Assembly: GCF_030499535.1 (NCBI RefSeq) | Contig: NZ_JASTLB010000001.1 | Coordinates: forward strand, 3,038,001-3,102,000 | Direction of reading: 5' to 3' | Source of the DNA: Streptomyces sp. TG1A-8 | GTDB lineage: Bacteria > Actinomycetota > Actinomycetes > Streptomycetales > Streptomycetaceae | Length of the DNA: 64,000 bases | In this document: piece by piece, positions 18,329 through 27,022 of the stretch | Layout of the letters: every line of letters starts with the position of its first letter | Numbering within the stretch: the stretch's first letter is position 1 | Notes under the pieces: generated by a model | Database searches by the model: none | The model's input: only the letters and a program-made list of their open reading frames with translations | What the model was told of the DNA's origin: nothing | Position numbers and translations under genes: made by a program

Positions 18329-18650
18329 GGCGGGTGTCCTGGGGTCGTGTGGGAGGAGGGTGCCGGGGGTCGGGGGTCGGGGGTCGGGGGTCGGGGGTCG
18401 GGTCGAGCCTACCGAGATCCTATTGACTCCGACCGGCGGCGTCGAAGGACCGGCGGGGGAACGGCCGCCCGGCGGAACCCGGTTCGCCGGGAACGCCCCG
18501 AAGGCCGCGGTCGCCGCGGGCCCGCCCGCGTGCCCCTCCGTGCTCCCTGCGCTCCCCGCACGCCCCCGCGTTCGCTCCGGTGGCCGTCACGGGCCCCTGA
18601 TAACTTCGTTCCCAGCTGCACACATGCCGAACTCCCGGGGAGAACAAGCC
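18329..18650. other. intergenic region between divergent LysM/BTAD and lipoprotein genes
   Basis: 322 bp without a supported gene. It contains the GGGGGTC repeat and then a C/G-rich stretch. Both flanking promoters must lie here, but no clear -35/-10 pair stands out. Confidence 0.5.
18365..18399 (+). repeat. five perfect GGGGGTC heptamers
   Basis: Five head-to-tail copies of GGGGGTC lie 37 bp upstream of the LysM/BTAD gene start. Five G5 runs with 2-nt spacers are an ideal G-quadruplex on the plus strand, the template strand for the minus-strand gene. Copy number is likely to vary between strains. Confidence 0.9.
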
Positions 18651-19301
18651 GTGTCCCGCCGCACCCTGGCCCTCATCACCGCGACGACCACCGCGACCCT
18701 GCTGCTCACCGCCTGCGGCGGAGGCGGCGGCAGGACGGACGACATCGAGGGAGCGGACACGGCACCGGACGCGAGCCCGTCGGTGTCGGCGTCCGGTTCG
18801 GCGGCGCCGTCCGGCGCCAGCCGCCCGGACATCACCCTGCCGAGCAGTTTCCGGCTCACGTTCGAGAACTGGACGAGCAGCGACCCGGTGAAGCAGGCGG
18901 TGCTCAACGACGCGAGGGAAGAACTCCGGGCGGGATACGCGGCGATCATCGCGAACAAGCCCGACGGAGGGGAGGAACTGGCCTTCTACGACACGGAGAC
19001 CGGCCTCGCCCAGAGCCAGAAGTGGATCCGGTCCTATACGGACAAGAACGTCACCGTCATCGGCAAGTTGCCGGCCTTCGCCGCCAAGGTCGTGCTGGCG
19101 AACAACGGGAGGGCGGCGTCCCTCAGCTACTGCACGGACGAGAGTGAGGCGTACACGAGGAACCGCAAGACGAACAAGGTCGAAGGAAACCCCGCGGGCA
19201 CGGATCCCTACGTTCTCTACGTGGTGTCGCTGGCGAAGGGCGCACAGGGCGTCTGGCGGAACTCATCGGTCCAGGCGAAGCGGGGTGGATGCTCGAAGTG
19301 A
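18651..19301 (+). CDS. exported lipoprotein of unknown function
   Basis: 216 residues from the GTG at 18651, placed 8 nt after GGGGAG. The N-terminus is a lipoprotein signal peptide with lipobox LTAC (Cys at residue 22) and a Gly run. A Ser/Pro-rich linker precedes the globular part (LTFENWTSSDPVKQAVLNDAREELRAGYAAII...). No enzyme motif was found. The protein should be anchored on the outer face of the membrane. It overlaps the next gene and both are probably translated together. Confidence 0.85.
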   Translation: MSRRTLALITATTTATLLLTACGGGGGRTDDIEGADTAPDASPSVSASGSAAPSGASRPDITLPSSFRLTFENWTSSDPVKQAVLNDAREELRAGYAAIIANKPDGGEELAFYDTETGLAQSQKWIRSYTDKNVTVIGKLPAFAAKVVLANNGRAASLSYCTDESEAYTRNRKTNKVEGNPAGTDPYVLYVVSLAKGAQGVWRNSSVQAKRGGCSK

Positions 19302-20347
19302 GGCCGTGGCTCGCAGGAACACACCTGATCGTCGCATCCTTTGTCGCGGCGCTCATGGGCTCTGCACCTGCCCACGCGTTCGGAGGCTCCGACACGCGAG
19401 GCGAAGTCCAGGGCGACGAAGTGTCCGCCTCCGCCCATTCCTCCCGCATCAAAGTCACCCAGCAGAGTGGTCCCACCGGTGGCAGGCAGGGGACCGTCTC
19501 CCCGACGGACGTGAACTGGAAGCCCCCACCCTGCTGGTACGAGCCCGTCTTCTCGCCCGCGCAGTTGAAGGACTTCGCGGAGAACGACGGCGACGGCGAC
19601 GTCGGTCTGCGCGACGGCTGGTACGGAACGAGGCTCTGGACCGACCACTTCAAGGACGGCAAGGACGCGACCAGCATCTTCACCTCCCCGTCCACCGTGA
19701 AGGGCTACAAGGACTACAACCTCGGCAAGAACGGTTATTTCTGGCGCGGCGTCGCACCGGACGTCACCGCCATCGACGACACCTCGCTGTGCAGCCGGCT
19801 CATGTTCTGGGTCGACGCGGGGGAGGTCCCCGACGTGCCGAACGCCCCCACCCCGAAGACCCTCGCCGAGTACGCCTACGACCGGATCAAGGTCCCCAGC
19901 ACCGAGATCGAGGTGAGGCCGCAGACCAGGTCCACCGTCAACCTGCCGGCCTGGGTCTGGCTGGACAAGGGCCGGTTCAAGGAGGTCAGGGTCCGCGCGG
20001 AGCTGCCGGACACGGGGCTGTGGGCGGAGACGACGGCCGAACCGGTCGCGCTGCACCTCGACCCCGGCACACCGGACGCCGTGACGCAGCCGCCCTCCGG
20101 TGACTGCACCATCAACAGCGACGGTTCGATCGGCACTCCGTACACCCGAGGCGACGCCGACCGGACCCCGCCGTGCGGCATCACGTACCTGCGTGCCTCG
20201 AACGGCGGCCCGTACCGGCTGAGGGCCTCCCTCACCTGGCGGATCAGCTGGAAGGGGTCCGACGGCAGCGGCGGCGACCTCCCCGACGGCACCTTCCCGG
20301 CCACCCGGGACATGGCCGTCCAGGAGATCCAGTCCGTCAACCGCTGA
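19289..20347 (+). CDS. secreted protein of unknown function, overlapping the lipoprotein gene
   Basis: 352 residues with a signal peptide ending near SAPAHA. The mature part has Trp/Asp/Gly-rich segments (DGDGDVGLRDGWYGTRLW, WTDHFKDGKDATS) and six or so cysteines, suggesting a disulfide-stabilised exported protein. The ATG at 19289 overlaps the lipoprotein frame by 13 nt; an alternative GTG at 19298 would give a GTGA overlap. The pair converges on the pilus genes. I recognise no family. Confidence 0.8.
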   Translation: MLEVRPWLAGTHLIVASFVAALMGSAPAHAFGGSDTRGEVQGDEVSASAHSSRIKVTQQSGPTGGRQGTVSPTDVNWKPPPCWYEPVFSPAQLKDFAENDGDGDVGLRDGWYGTRLWTDHFKDGKDATSIFTSPSTVKGYKDYNLGKNGYFWRGVAPDVTAIDDTSLCSRLMFWVDAGEVPDVPNAPTPKTLAEYAYDRIKVPSTEIEVRPQTRSTVNLPAWVWLDKGRFKEVRVRAELPDTGLWAETTAEPVALHLDPGTPDAVTQPPSGDCTINSDGSIGTPYTRGDADRTPPCGITYLRASNGGPYRLRASLTWRISWKGSDGSGGDLPDGTFPATRDMAVQEIQSVNR

Positions 20348-20398
20348 GCTCGGTCAACCGCTGGGCGGTGCTCGGCGGGAGCGGGCGCCCTGCTCCGC

Positions 20399-20860
20399 TC
20401 AGCCCACCTCGTTGCGTGCCGCCGCGCGCCCGTGCACGGTCACGTCACCGCCGTAGAACATCCCGCTGAACACCGGCTCGTACGTCAACTGCACCTCGAC
20501 CTCGACCCGTTGCGCGTCGGCGGCCACGCAGTGGGTCGCCGCGACGTCGGCGACGGACAGGCGCATCTCGCGGGCGAAGGCCTTCACCCGGGCGTCGCAG
20601 TCCTGGTAGTTGATCGGTGCGGGGCCGCCCTCGTCGTCGTAGAGGGCCTCCTTGTCGATGTCCTGGGCGGCGTACCGGGCCGCCTGTTCGGCCATGTCGG
20701 CGGCGCGCTCCCGCTTGGAGATGGACAGGCCGCCGTCGATGACGAAGGCCGACAGGGACAGGAACACCAGGGCGAAGACGATGACCGCGCCGGCGCCCGA
20801 GCCGCGGTCGTCCAGCCGCCTACGGCGCACGGCCCACCAGTTGCTCACGACGCCCCTCAC
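20399..20860 (-). CDS. TadG-like pilus assembly protein
   Basis: 153 residues with one N-terminal membrane helix directly after DDRGSGAGAVIVFALVFLSLSAFVIDGGL, the usual form of TadG-type minor pseudopilins, which lack the Glu at +5. The rest is a small extracytoplasmic domain with three or so cysteines. GTG at 20860 overlaps the preceding stop as GTGA. It is the last gene of the pilus run. Confidence 0.8.
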   Translation of the reverse strand: MRGVVSNWWAVRRRRLDDRGSGAGAVIVFALVFLSLSAFVIDGGLSISKRERAADMAEQAARYAAQDIDKEALYDDEGGPAPINYQDCDARVKAFAREMRLSVADVAATHCVAADAQRVEVEVQLTYEPVFSGMFYGGDVTVHGRAAARNEVG

Positions 20861-21297
20861 GCCGACCTCCGGTACGGATCCAGCGGGGAGGAGAAGCTGG
20901 CGGACAGGCGCGTGGGCACGTCCAGGCCCAGCATGGCCAGACCGCGCACCCGGCAGCTCACCTCGACCGTGAAGAGGGTGTCGGGCGCGAAGCCCGCACT
21001 GGTCTGGACGACGGACACCGGGCCGGAGCAGACGTCGGACAGGTCGGCCTCCGCGGCCCTGCGGGCCTCCGCCATGGCCGTCGCGTGGTCCTTCTGGATC
21101 GAGCCCGCGCGGGCCGCGTCCCGCGCCGCGCCGTCGAGCGCGCCGCGTCCGTCGACCAGCTGGCCGAAGGCGACCAGGACCAGGACGAACAGGATCATCA
21201 CCGGAGCGAGGATGACGACCTCGACCGTGGACAGGCCCCGGTCCGGGCCCGGGCCCGGGTCCTCGGCCGGGGGGAGCCGGCGCAGTGAGGGGAGCAT
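20857..21297 (-). CDS. TadE-like pseudopilin
   Basis: 146 residues. The class III prepilin-like site DRG/LSTVEVVILAPVMILF has Glu at +5 of the hydrophobic segment, as in TadE/TadF minor pilins cleaved by an A24 peptidase. The exported part carries two or three Cys. The ATG directly follows the TAG of the upstream gene. Confidence 0.82.
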   Translation of the reverse strand: MLPSLRRLPPAEDPGPGPDRGLSTVEVVILAPVMILFVLVLVAFGQLVDGRGALDGAARDAARAGSIQKDHATAMAEARRAAEADLSDVCSGPVSVVQTSAGFAPDTLFTVEVSCRVRGLAMLGLDVPTRLSASFSSPLDPYRRSA

Positions 21298-21759
21298 CTA
21301 GTCCTCCCCCTCCCGCACGAACCGCTCCACCGGGCCCGACGACCGGGCGTGCACGGTGAGGTCCAGACCGGGGAAGACCGTCGGCACGCGCGCCGTGATG
21401 ACCACGCCCACCGTGTGCCGCTCCGGCTGGACCAGGCGCACGTCGGGGGACAGCACGAGCCGCGGTCCGAGCTGACGGATGTAGGAGTCGGCCACGTCCC
21501 GTGCCTCGCCGCGCCAGGCGCCGGGCTGCTCGTCGGCCGTGGCACGGGCCTTGCGGGCGCCCGCCTGGGCCGCCGCCTGGGCCACGTGGTCGGCGAAGAA
21601 GTACAGCGCGAACTGCACGGTCGCGAAGATCATGAAAAAGAGGACGGGCGTGAGCAGCACGAACTCGATCGCGGTCATGCCGGAGTCACCGCGCGCCGCC
21701 TCCGTCCGGCGGCGCGCCCATCCGGCGGACCGCGCCCGCCACCGCGTCGTCCCCGTCAT
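21298..21759 (-). CDS. second TadE-like pseudopilin
   Basis: The hydrophobic segment DSG/MTAIEFVLLTPVLFFMIFATVQFALYF has Glu at +5 and is the clearest TadE motif of the three minor pilins. Start chosen at the ATG at 21759 (MTGTTRWRARSAG), giving 153 residues; an upstream ATG at 21822 adds 21 mostly Arg/Gly residues that look non-conserved. Confidence 0.82.
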   Translation of the reverse strand: MTGTTRWRARSAGWARRRTEAARGDSGMTAIEFVLLTPVLFFMIFATVQFALYFFADHVAQAAAQAGARKARATADEQPGAWRGEARDVADSYIRQLGPRLVLSPDVRLVQPERHTVGVVITARVPTVFPGLDLTVHARSSGPVERFVREGED

Positions 21760-21841
21760 CCCCGCGCCGTCATCCCGTCGTTCCCGCCATCCCCCGCGCC
21801 GTCGTCCGCGCCTCGCCAACACCGCGCCACCGCGCGCCCGT

Positions 21842-22093
21842 TCAGCAGGTCTTGTCGGCGCTCGCGCCCTTGATGCAGTCGCCGACCTTGTGCGCGCCGT
21901 CGCTCAGCGCGGTGTTGATGATCGCGGCCACCACGCCCACGATCGCCACGACGACCGCGGAGATGATGACCCATTCCACCGCCGAGGCACCGCGGTCCAG
22001 TTCGCCCGAGCGGGCGCGCTCGACGCGGCCGCGCAGGAAGGCGACCAGGAAGTCGACCGCCGGGATGCCGGTACCGAAGTTCCGTCCGTTCAT
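21842..22093 (-). CDS. Flp-type pilin-like small protein
   Basis: 83 residues. A basic leader with RG/ASAVEWVIISAVVVAIVGVVAAIIN places Glu at +5 after Gly, followed by Trp where Flp pilins have Tyr. The mature part would be about 48 residues and contains two C-terminal cysteines (DCIKGASADKTC), which could form a disulfide. This is the best major-pilin candidate. It is separated by 58 bp from tadC and precedes the TadE genes. Confidence 0.8.
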   Translation of the reverse strand: MNGRNFGTGIPAVDFLVAFLRGRVERARSGELDRGASAVEWVIISAVVVAIVGVVAAIINTALSDGAHKVGDCIKGASADKTC

Positions 22094-22151
22094 GATGGGT
22101 TGTCCCCTTTGTCCTCTCGAAACAGCAGTGGGCGAAAGTTCTTCGGAAGGC

Positions 22152-23075
22152 CTACACCTGGAACACCCGCATCGCCGCCGGGAAGATCAGGAACACCAGG
22201 AACCCGGCGCACAGCAGCAACTGGGCCACGAGCATCGACTGGGACTTCTCGCCCGCGCTGCCCTCGATCTCGGCGAGTTCGCGGTGCCGCATGGTCTCGG
22301 CGCGGGAGGCGAGCGACTCGCGCACCTTGGCGCCGTCGTCCGCGACCAGCGCCAGCGACGCGGACAGGTCCTTCAGCTCCTCCACGCCCAGTTCCTCGCC
22401 CAGCGCGCCCAGCGCCTGCCACTGGCTGACACCGGTGATCCGGGCGTCGGCGAGGGCGTTGCGGATGCGCTGGTTGGCCCAGCCGTCGGAGATCTCGGCC
22501 GCCGCCATCAGCGCCTCGGGCAGACCCCGGCCGCCGGCCAGGCTCATCGACACCAGGTCCAGGTACGCCCCGATGACCCGGCGCAGGTCCCGGCGCTTGT
22601 CGGCGGCGTCCCGCCGCACCTCCAGGTCGGGCAGGAAGAAGAACAGGCCCGCGCACATCAGGGCCAGCCAGACCGGGATGACCGGGCTGGAGCCGAAGCC
22701 CAGCGTCCACACCACCGCGAACAGCAGCGGCCCGAAGAACAGGCCGGCCGCGCCCAGCAGCGCCTTGGTCGCGAGGAAGTTCTCCCAGCTCCGGTCCAGC
22801 ACGGCGAGGTCGGCGCGCAGCGAACGCTGCTCCCAGCCCTGGTGGAGGTAGAACTCCGAGACGTGGGCGCCGACCCGGGCCCGCAGGGTCCCCAGGCGGC
22901 CGGTGTCCGCCTCGGTCCGGCGGGCGGACTCGTGGGCCGTGCCCCGGGCCCGCATGGCGTCGATCCGGGCGACCTGGGCGACCGGGCCGCGCCGGGTCGG
23001 CATCAGGGCCCGCACGAGGGCGTAGACGCCGAGGCCGAAGACCACGCCGACGACGACCGGCAGGGTGAGGCTCAT
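22152..23075 (-). CDS. tadC: TadC, type II secretion F-domain protein
   Basis: Polytopic inner-membrane platform protein of the Tad pilus machine, 307 residues from the ATG at 23075 (ATGA overlap with tadB). The T2SSF domain is seen as YLDLVSMSLAGGRGLPEALMAAAE and DLSASLALVADDGAKVRESLASRAE. Membrane helices lie at the N-terminus, in the middle (LLGAAGLFFGPLLFAVVWTLGF) and at the C-terminus. Confidence 0.88.
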   Translation of the reverse strand: MSLTLPVVVGVVFGLGVYALVRALMPTRRGPVAQVARIDAMRARGTAHESARRTEADTGRLGTLRARVGAHVSEFYLHQGWEQRSLRADLAVLDRSWENFLATKALLGAAGLFFGPLLFAVVWTLGFGSSPVIPVWLALMCAGLFFFLPDLEVRRDAADKRRDLRRVIGAYLDLVSMSLAGGRGLPEALMAAAEISDGWANQRIRNALADARITGVSQWQALGALGEELGVEELKDLSASLALVADDGAKVRESLASRAETMRHRELAEIEGSAGEKSQSMLVAQLLLCAGFLVFLIFPAAMRVFQV

Positions 23076-24031
23076 CGGTGCACCCCTTCCTCCTGCGGTG
23101 CCGGGGTCACCGGCGTACGGGGACGGACGAACCGGACGGCCGACCGGTCGCGGACCAGGAAGCGTTCGGGCGTCTCGATCGTCGACAGCTTGCGCAGCCA
23201 CCAGAAGCCGAGGCCGAACAGGGCGCAGACGAGGCCGAGGACGAGCTGGCCGACGGCGGTGCCGTACGGCGAGACGAAGTCCCGGTTGAAGACGGCGAGC
23301 CCGAGGACGAACGCGATCGACACGGCGACGACGATCTGCACCGAGCGGCGGGTGGAGGCGCGCTGGGCCATCACGCGCTGGCGCATGTCGACCTCCTCGC
23401 GGGCGGACTTGGCGAGCGCGCCGAGCACCTGGCGCAGACCCGGGCCGCGCAGGCGGGCGTTGAGGATCAGGGCCGCGACGATGATGTCGGCGGAGGCGTC
23501 GTCGATCTCGTCGGCGAGGACCTGGAGGGCGTCCGGCAACGGTGTGCGGGCGCGCAGCCGGTCCACCAGTGCGTCGAGGTGGGGCCGCAGGACGGGGGCG
23601 GCGGCACGCGCGGAGGCCGGGATGGCCTGCTCCAGTCCGACGGCGCCGGCGATGGTGTCGCGCAGCGACTCGGTCCAGGAGGCGAGGGCCTCCACGCGGC
23701 GCATGGCGGCGCGTTCCTCGGCGGCGCCGCCGAAGAGCCGGTCCCAGAAGAAGACGAGGACGCCGGCCGCGACCCCGGCCACCACCCAGCGGGTCAGCAG
23801 CAGCACCGCGAGCCCGGCGATCGCCGCCAGGGAGCCGCGCTGTCCGGCGAACCGGAGGAGTTCGGCGGCCCGTTCGTTGGCCTTCTGCTTCTCGTGCGCG
23901 GGCTTGGCGGGCAGGCCGCGCAGGGCGACCAGGAGCAGCGCGAGCCCGCCGCCGGCGGCGACACCGCTGCCGAGGGCGTACAGGACGGTGAGGGAGAACA
24001 GCCCTCCGAGCGTGCCGAGGCTCATGCTCAC
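23072..24031 (-). CDS. tadB: TadB, type II secretion F-domain protein
   Basis: Partner platform protein of TadC, about 319 residues. Hydrophobic segments at the N-terminus (LGSGVAAGGGLALLLVAL), LAAIAGLAVLLLTRWVVAGVAAGVLVFFW and two near the C-terminus bracket the T2SSF-like helical domain (WTESLRDTIAGAVGLEQAIPASA). I chose the GTG at 24031 for its GTGA overlap with tadA; an in-frame GTG at 24037 and ATG at 24025 are alternatives. Confidence 0.87.
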   Translation of the reverse strand: MSMSLGTLGGLFSLTVLYALGSGVAAGGGLALLLVALRGLPAKPAHEKQKANERAAELLRFAGQRGSLAAIAGLAVLLLTRWVVAGVAAGVLVFFWDRLFGGAAEERAAMRRVEALASWTESLRDTIAGAVGLEQAIPASARAAAPVLRPHLDALVDRLRARTPLPDALQVLADEIDDASADIIVAALILNARLRGPGLRQVLGALAKSAREEVDMRQRVMAQRASTRRSVQIVVAVSIAFVLGLAVFNRDFVSPYGTAVGQLVLGLVCALFGLGFWWLRKLSTIETPERFLVRDRSAVRFVRPRTPVTPAPQEEGVHR

Positions 24032-25335
24032 CCCCACGTCCCGTGGGGCCGGTAGCCGTGGGCCATCAGGTCCTCCAGGCAGGCTATGGGGGCGTGTGGC
24101 ACGACGCGTCCGTCGGGGGCCTCGGTGAAGACCTCGCTGGACAGCACGCGGCCGTCGACGCCGTTGACCTCGCGGACGGAGGTGACCGTGCGTTGCAGCC
24201 GGCCGCCGGTCTGGTAGTCGTTGCGCCGCTGGATGAAGACGACGAAGTTCACCGCGCCCGCGATCAGCATCTGGCTGGCCTCGATGGGCAGCCGCTCGGA
24301 CGCCTGCAGCGCGTAGGTGGAGATGCGGTTGAAGACCTCGCTGGAGCTGTTGGCGTGGATCGTGGACAGCGAGCCGTCGTTGCCCTGCGACATCGCGTTG
24401 AGCATGGTGACGATCTCGTCGCCGAGGACCTCGCCGACGATGACGCGGGAGGGGTTCATGCGCAGTGACCGGCGTACCAGCTCGGCCATCGAAATGGCGC
24501 CCTGTCCCTCGGAGTTGGGCAACCGCTCCTCGAACGCCACGACGTTGGGGTGCAGGTCCGGGAAGGTGTCGAGCCCCAGCTCCAGGGCGCGTTCGACGGT
24601 GATGAGCCGCTCGTGCGGCGGGATCTCGTTGGCCAGCGCCCGCAGCAGCGTCGTCTTGCCGGCGTTGGTGGCGCCGGCGATCATCACGTTCTTGCGGGCG
24701 CGGACCGCGCAGGCCAGGAAGTGGCCGAGTTCCGGGGTGAGGGTGCCGTTGCCGACGAGGTCGGAGATGAACACCTTGCCCATGCGGGCCCGCCGGATGG
24801 ACAGCGCGGGCCGGCGGGCCACGTCCATGACGGCGGAGAGGCGGGAGCCGTCGGGCAGCCGCAGGTCGAGCTGCGGGTTGGCGGAGTCGAAGGGCCGCGA
24901 GGACAGGCCCGAGTAGGCGCCGAGCACCTGGATCAGCTCGATCAGCTCCTCGTCGGACTCGGCGACGGGCTCGCCCCGCACCTCACGCCCGTCGGAGTAG
25001 CCGACGAAGACCTGGTCGCAGCCGTTGATGTCGATGTTCTCGACCTCGGGGTCGTCCAGCAGCGGCTGGAGCCTGCCGACGCCGAACAGCGCGGCGTGCA
25101 CGGCGGCGGCGTACTGCTCCTCGGTCTCGGCGTCCAGCGGTGTGCGGCCCGCGTTGATCTCGGCGCGGGCGTACTCCTCCAGGATCTGCGCGATGACCGC
25201 GCGGGCGTACTGCCGCTCGTCCTCGGTGGACATAGGGGCGACGCCGTTGACCTGGTCCAGCCGGCGCTGCTCGGCGATGCGGTCACCGGCGTCCTGCCGG
25301 AACCGCTTGACCAACTGGTGGTCGACAGCGGTCAT
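24028..25335 (-). CDS. tadA: TadA/CpaF-type pilus assembly ATPase
   Basis: Secretion ATPase powering pilus assembly, 435 residues from the ATG at 25335 (ATGA overlap). Walker A is GATNAGKTTLLRAL, followed by the Asp/Glu-containing RLITVERALELGLD, the Walker-B-like SRVIVGEVLGDEIVTML and the His box STIHANSS. The N-terminal domain has the typical DPEVENIDINGCDQVFV. All catalytic elements look intact. Confidence 0.93.
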   Translation of the reverse strand: MTAVDHQLVKRFRQDAGDRIAEQRRLDQVNGVAPMSTEDERQYARAVIAQILEEYARAEINAGRTPLDAETEEQYAAAVHAALFGVGRLQPLLDDPEVENIDINGCDQVFVGYSDGREVRGEPVAESDEELIELIQVLGAYSGLSSRPFDSANPQLDLRLPDGSRLSAVMDVARRPALSIRRARMGKVFISDLVGNGTLTPELGHFLACAVRARKNVMIAGATNAGKTTLLRALANEIPPHERLITVERALELGLDTFPDLHPNVVAFEERLPNSEGQGAISMAELVRRSLRMNPSRVIVGEVLGDEIVTMLNAMSQGNDGSLSTIHANSSSEVFNRISTYALQASERLPIEASQMLIAGAVNFVVFIQRRNDYQTGGRLQRTVTSVREVNGVDGRVLSSEVFTEAPDGRVVPHAPIACLEDLMAHGYRPHGTWG

Positions 25336-26282
25336 CGCCCGGCCTCCGCGCGGCCCTGCTGGGGCGGGTAAGGCTGCTGCGGCGGGTACGGCTGGGGCTG
25401 CTGGGGCTGCTGCGAACTCTGCGGCTGATGCGGCTGATGCGGCTGGTGCGGCTGCGGGGCCTGGTGCGCCTGCGCGGAGGCGGTCCAGGCGGCGCCGTAC
25501 TGCTGGTGGAGGTCGGCGACGATCTTGCGGGCAGAGCGGATCAGCAGGGACTTGTCGAGGCGGCCCCGTTTGCGGCCGGCCAACTGGTCGGCACCGCCGG
25601 GGTCGTCCGCGAGGGTGCCGACGACCCGGGCGCCGGTCTGGGCGTGCACCAGCATGTCGTTGACCTGGTTGACCAGTTTGCCGGAGCCGCCCGCGTCGGT
25701 GATCAGGACGACGCCGACGGGCGGGGTGGCCAGGGTGGCCGCGCCGCGCGGGCCGCCGTGCAGCCTGGCGGACAGCGCGGCGGCCCGGTCCCGGACCCGG
25801 GCCAGGGCCTCGGGCTCGGTGCGGGAGACGAGCAGCACCAGCGCGGCGTGTGGGAACAGTTCGACGGCCGGGGTGTCGCCGCTGATCCGGCCGCAGTCGG
25901 CGATGACGTCGGCGGGTGCGTTCGGGGAGTCGGCGAGGGAGGCGAAGGCGTGGCCCAGGGTGGGCCACAGGCCGGCGAGGCCGGTGGCCTGCTCGGCGAT
26001 GCCGAGTCCGACCAGCACGTCGAGACCACCGCTCAGCGGCTGTGCGTGGTCCCAGAGCTGGTCGGGCACCAGACCACGCCGGGCGGTCGCGGCCATGGAC
26101 AGCAGGCCGGTGTTCGGGTTGAGCGGGCCGCCGTGCGCGGCGGCACTGCGGTAGACGAGGTCGCCGCCGGCCGGGTCGGTCTCGGCGAGCAGCACGCGGC
26201 GCGGCCAGACCGCGGCGAGGGCGACGGCCGCCGTCGTGACGCCGGGGGAACCCTTGTCGGCGGCGAGAGCGATGAGCGCCAT
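25332..26282 (-). CDS. CpaE/TadZ-like MinD-family protein with degenerate Walker A
   Basis: 316 residues of the SIMIBI (MinD/ParA) fold expected to place the pilus machine. The Walker A position reads DKGSPGVTT instead of KGGxGKT/S, so the second Lys is absent, as reported for some TadZ proteins. The core continues with LLAETDPAGGDL. The last 50 residues are a Gln/Pro/His/Tyr repeat tail (QPHQPHQPHQP and PYPPQQPYPPQQ), unusual for this family. Stop overlaps tadA as ATGA. Confidence 0.83.
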   Translation of the reverse strand: MALIALAADKGSPGVTTAAVALAAVWPRRVLLAETDPAGGDLVYRSAAAHGGPLNPNTGLLSMAATARRGLVPDQLWDHAQPLSGGLDVLVGLGIAEQATGLAGLWPTLGHAFASLADSPNAPADVIADCGRISGDTPAVELFPHAALVLLVSRTEPEALARVRDRAAALSARLHGGPRGAATLATPPVGVVLITDAGGSGKLVNQVNDMLVHAQTGARVVGTLADDPGGADQLAGRKRGRLDKSLLIRSARKIVADLHQQYGAAWTASAQAHQAPQPHQPHQPHQPQSSQQPQQPQPYPPQQPYPPQQGRAEAGR

Positions 26283-26299
26283 GGGGTGGGTGCCGCCTT

Positions 26300-27022
26300 C
26301 TAGTCGCCGTTGCCGGGAACGTGCACGATGGCGACCGCGCCGGCGGCCGCGGCCCGCGTCACGGCGGCGGCGTCGGACTCGTCGACGAGCAGCGTGAGCG
26401 AGAGGTTGCCGGTGCTCACGGTGGCGTCGCCGGAGTCCTTCTTGTAGTTGACCTTGGCACCGTCGACGATGAGCCCGCCGGAGGAGGTGCCCGTGGCGGC
26501 CGGGCCCTTGTCGGAACCGGTGCTCCCGCTGGTGTCGACGTCGTAGACGGCGACGGTGTCACCGGTCTGGATGTCCGCCGGGTACTGGCCGTCCTTGAGG
26601 GAGACACCGACGACCGCCTTGCCGGCCGGCAGCGCGTTGCCCCGGGTGAACATCTCGCCGACGACGACGGTGCCCGGGAAGATCGTCGCCTTCGCCCTGT
26701 AGTCCTTCATGGCACCCAGCTGGTCCCACTGCACGTAGTGGATGGCGTCGTCGGCCGCGACCAGCACGGACGTGGAGTTCTTGCCGGTGACGGTCTGGCC
26801 GGCCTGGATCGGCCGGGTCACCTTGACGACCTCGATGCGGTCGCCCGCGCGCAGCACGAGCGTGGTGGCGCCGAGGGCGCCGAGCAGGATCAGCAACACC
26901 GCCAGAGCGGCCAGGGCGGGCTTGCGCTCGCGCGGCGGCGTGGGAAGCCGGTCACCGACCGGCGGCTGAGCCGGAACACCGGAACGACCGGCGCCCGCCC
27001 CCGTACGCTCTTGGATCTTCAC
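26300..27022 (-). CDS. CpaB/RcpC-like SAF-domain protein
   Basis: 240 residues from the GTG at 27022, which follows GGGGAGCGG at 7-8 nt. A cytoplasmic Pro-rich N-terminus precedes one membrane helix (LAALAVLLILLGALGATTLVL). The SAF domain follows (VKVTRPIQAGQTVTGKNS ... GTVVVGEMFTRGNALPAGKAVVGVSLKDGQYP). CpaB/RcpC proteins act in the periplasmic or wall part of Flp pilus machines. It is the first gene of the pilus operon, so its promoter should lie just above 27022. Confidence 0.85.
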   Translation of the reverse strand: MKIQERTGAGAGRSGVPAQPPVGDRLPTPPRERKPALAALAVLLILLGALGATTLVLRAGDRIEVVKVTRPIQAGQTVTGKNSTSVLVAADDAIHYVQWDQLGAMKDYRAKATIFPGTVVVGEMFTRGNALPAGKAVVGVSLKDGQYPADIQTGDTVAVYDVDTSGSTGSDKGPAATGTSSGGLIVDGAKVNYKKDSGDATVSTGNLSLTLLVDESDAAAVTRAAAAGAVAIVHVPGNGD

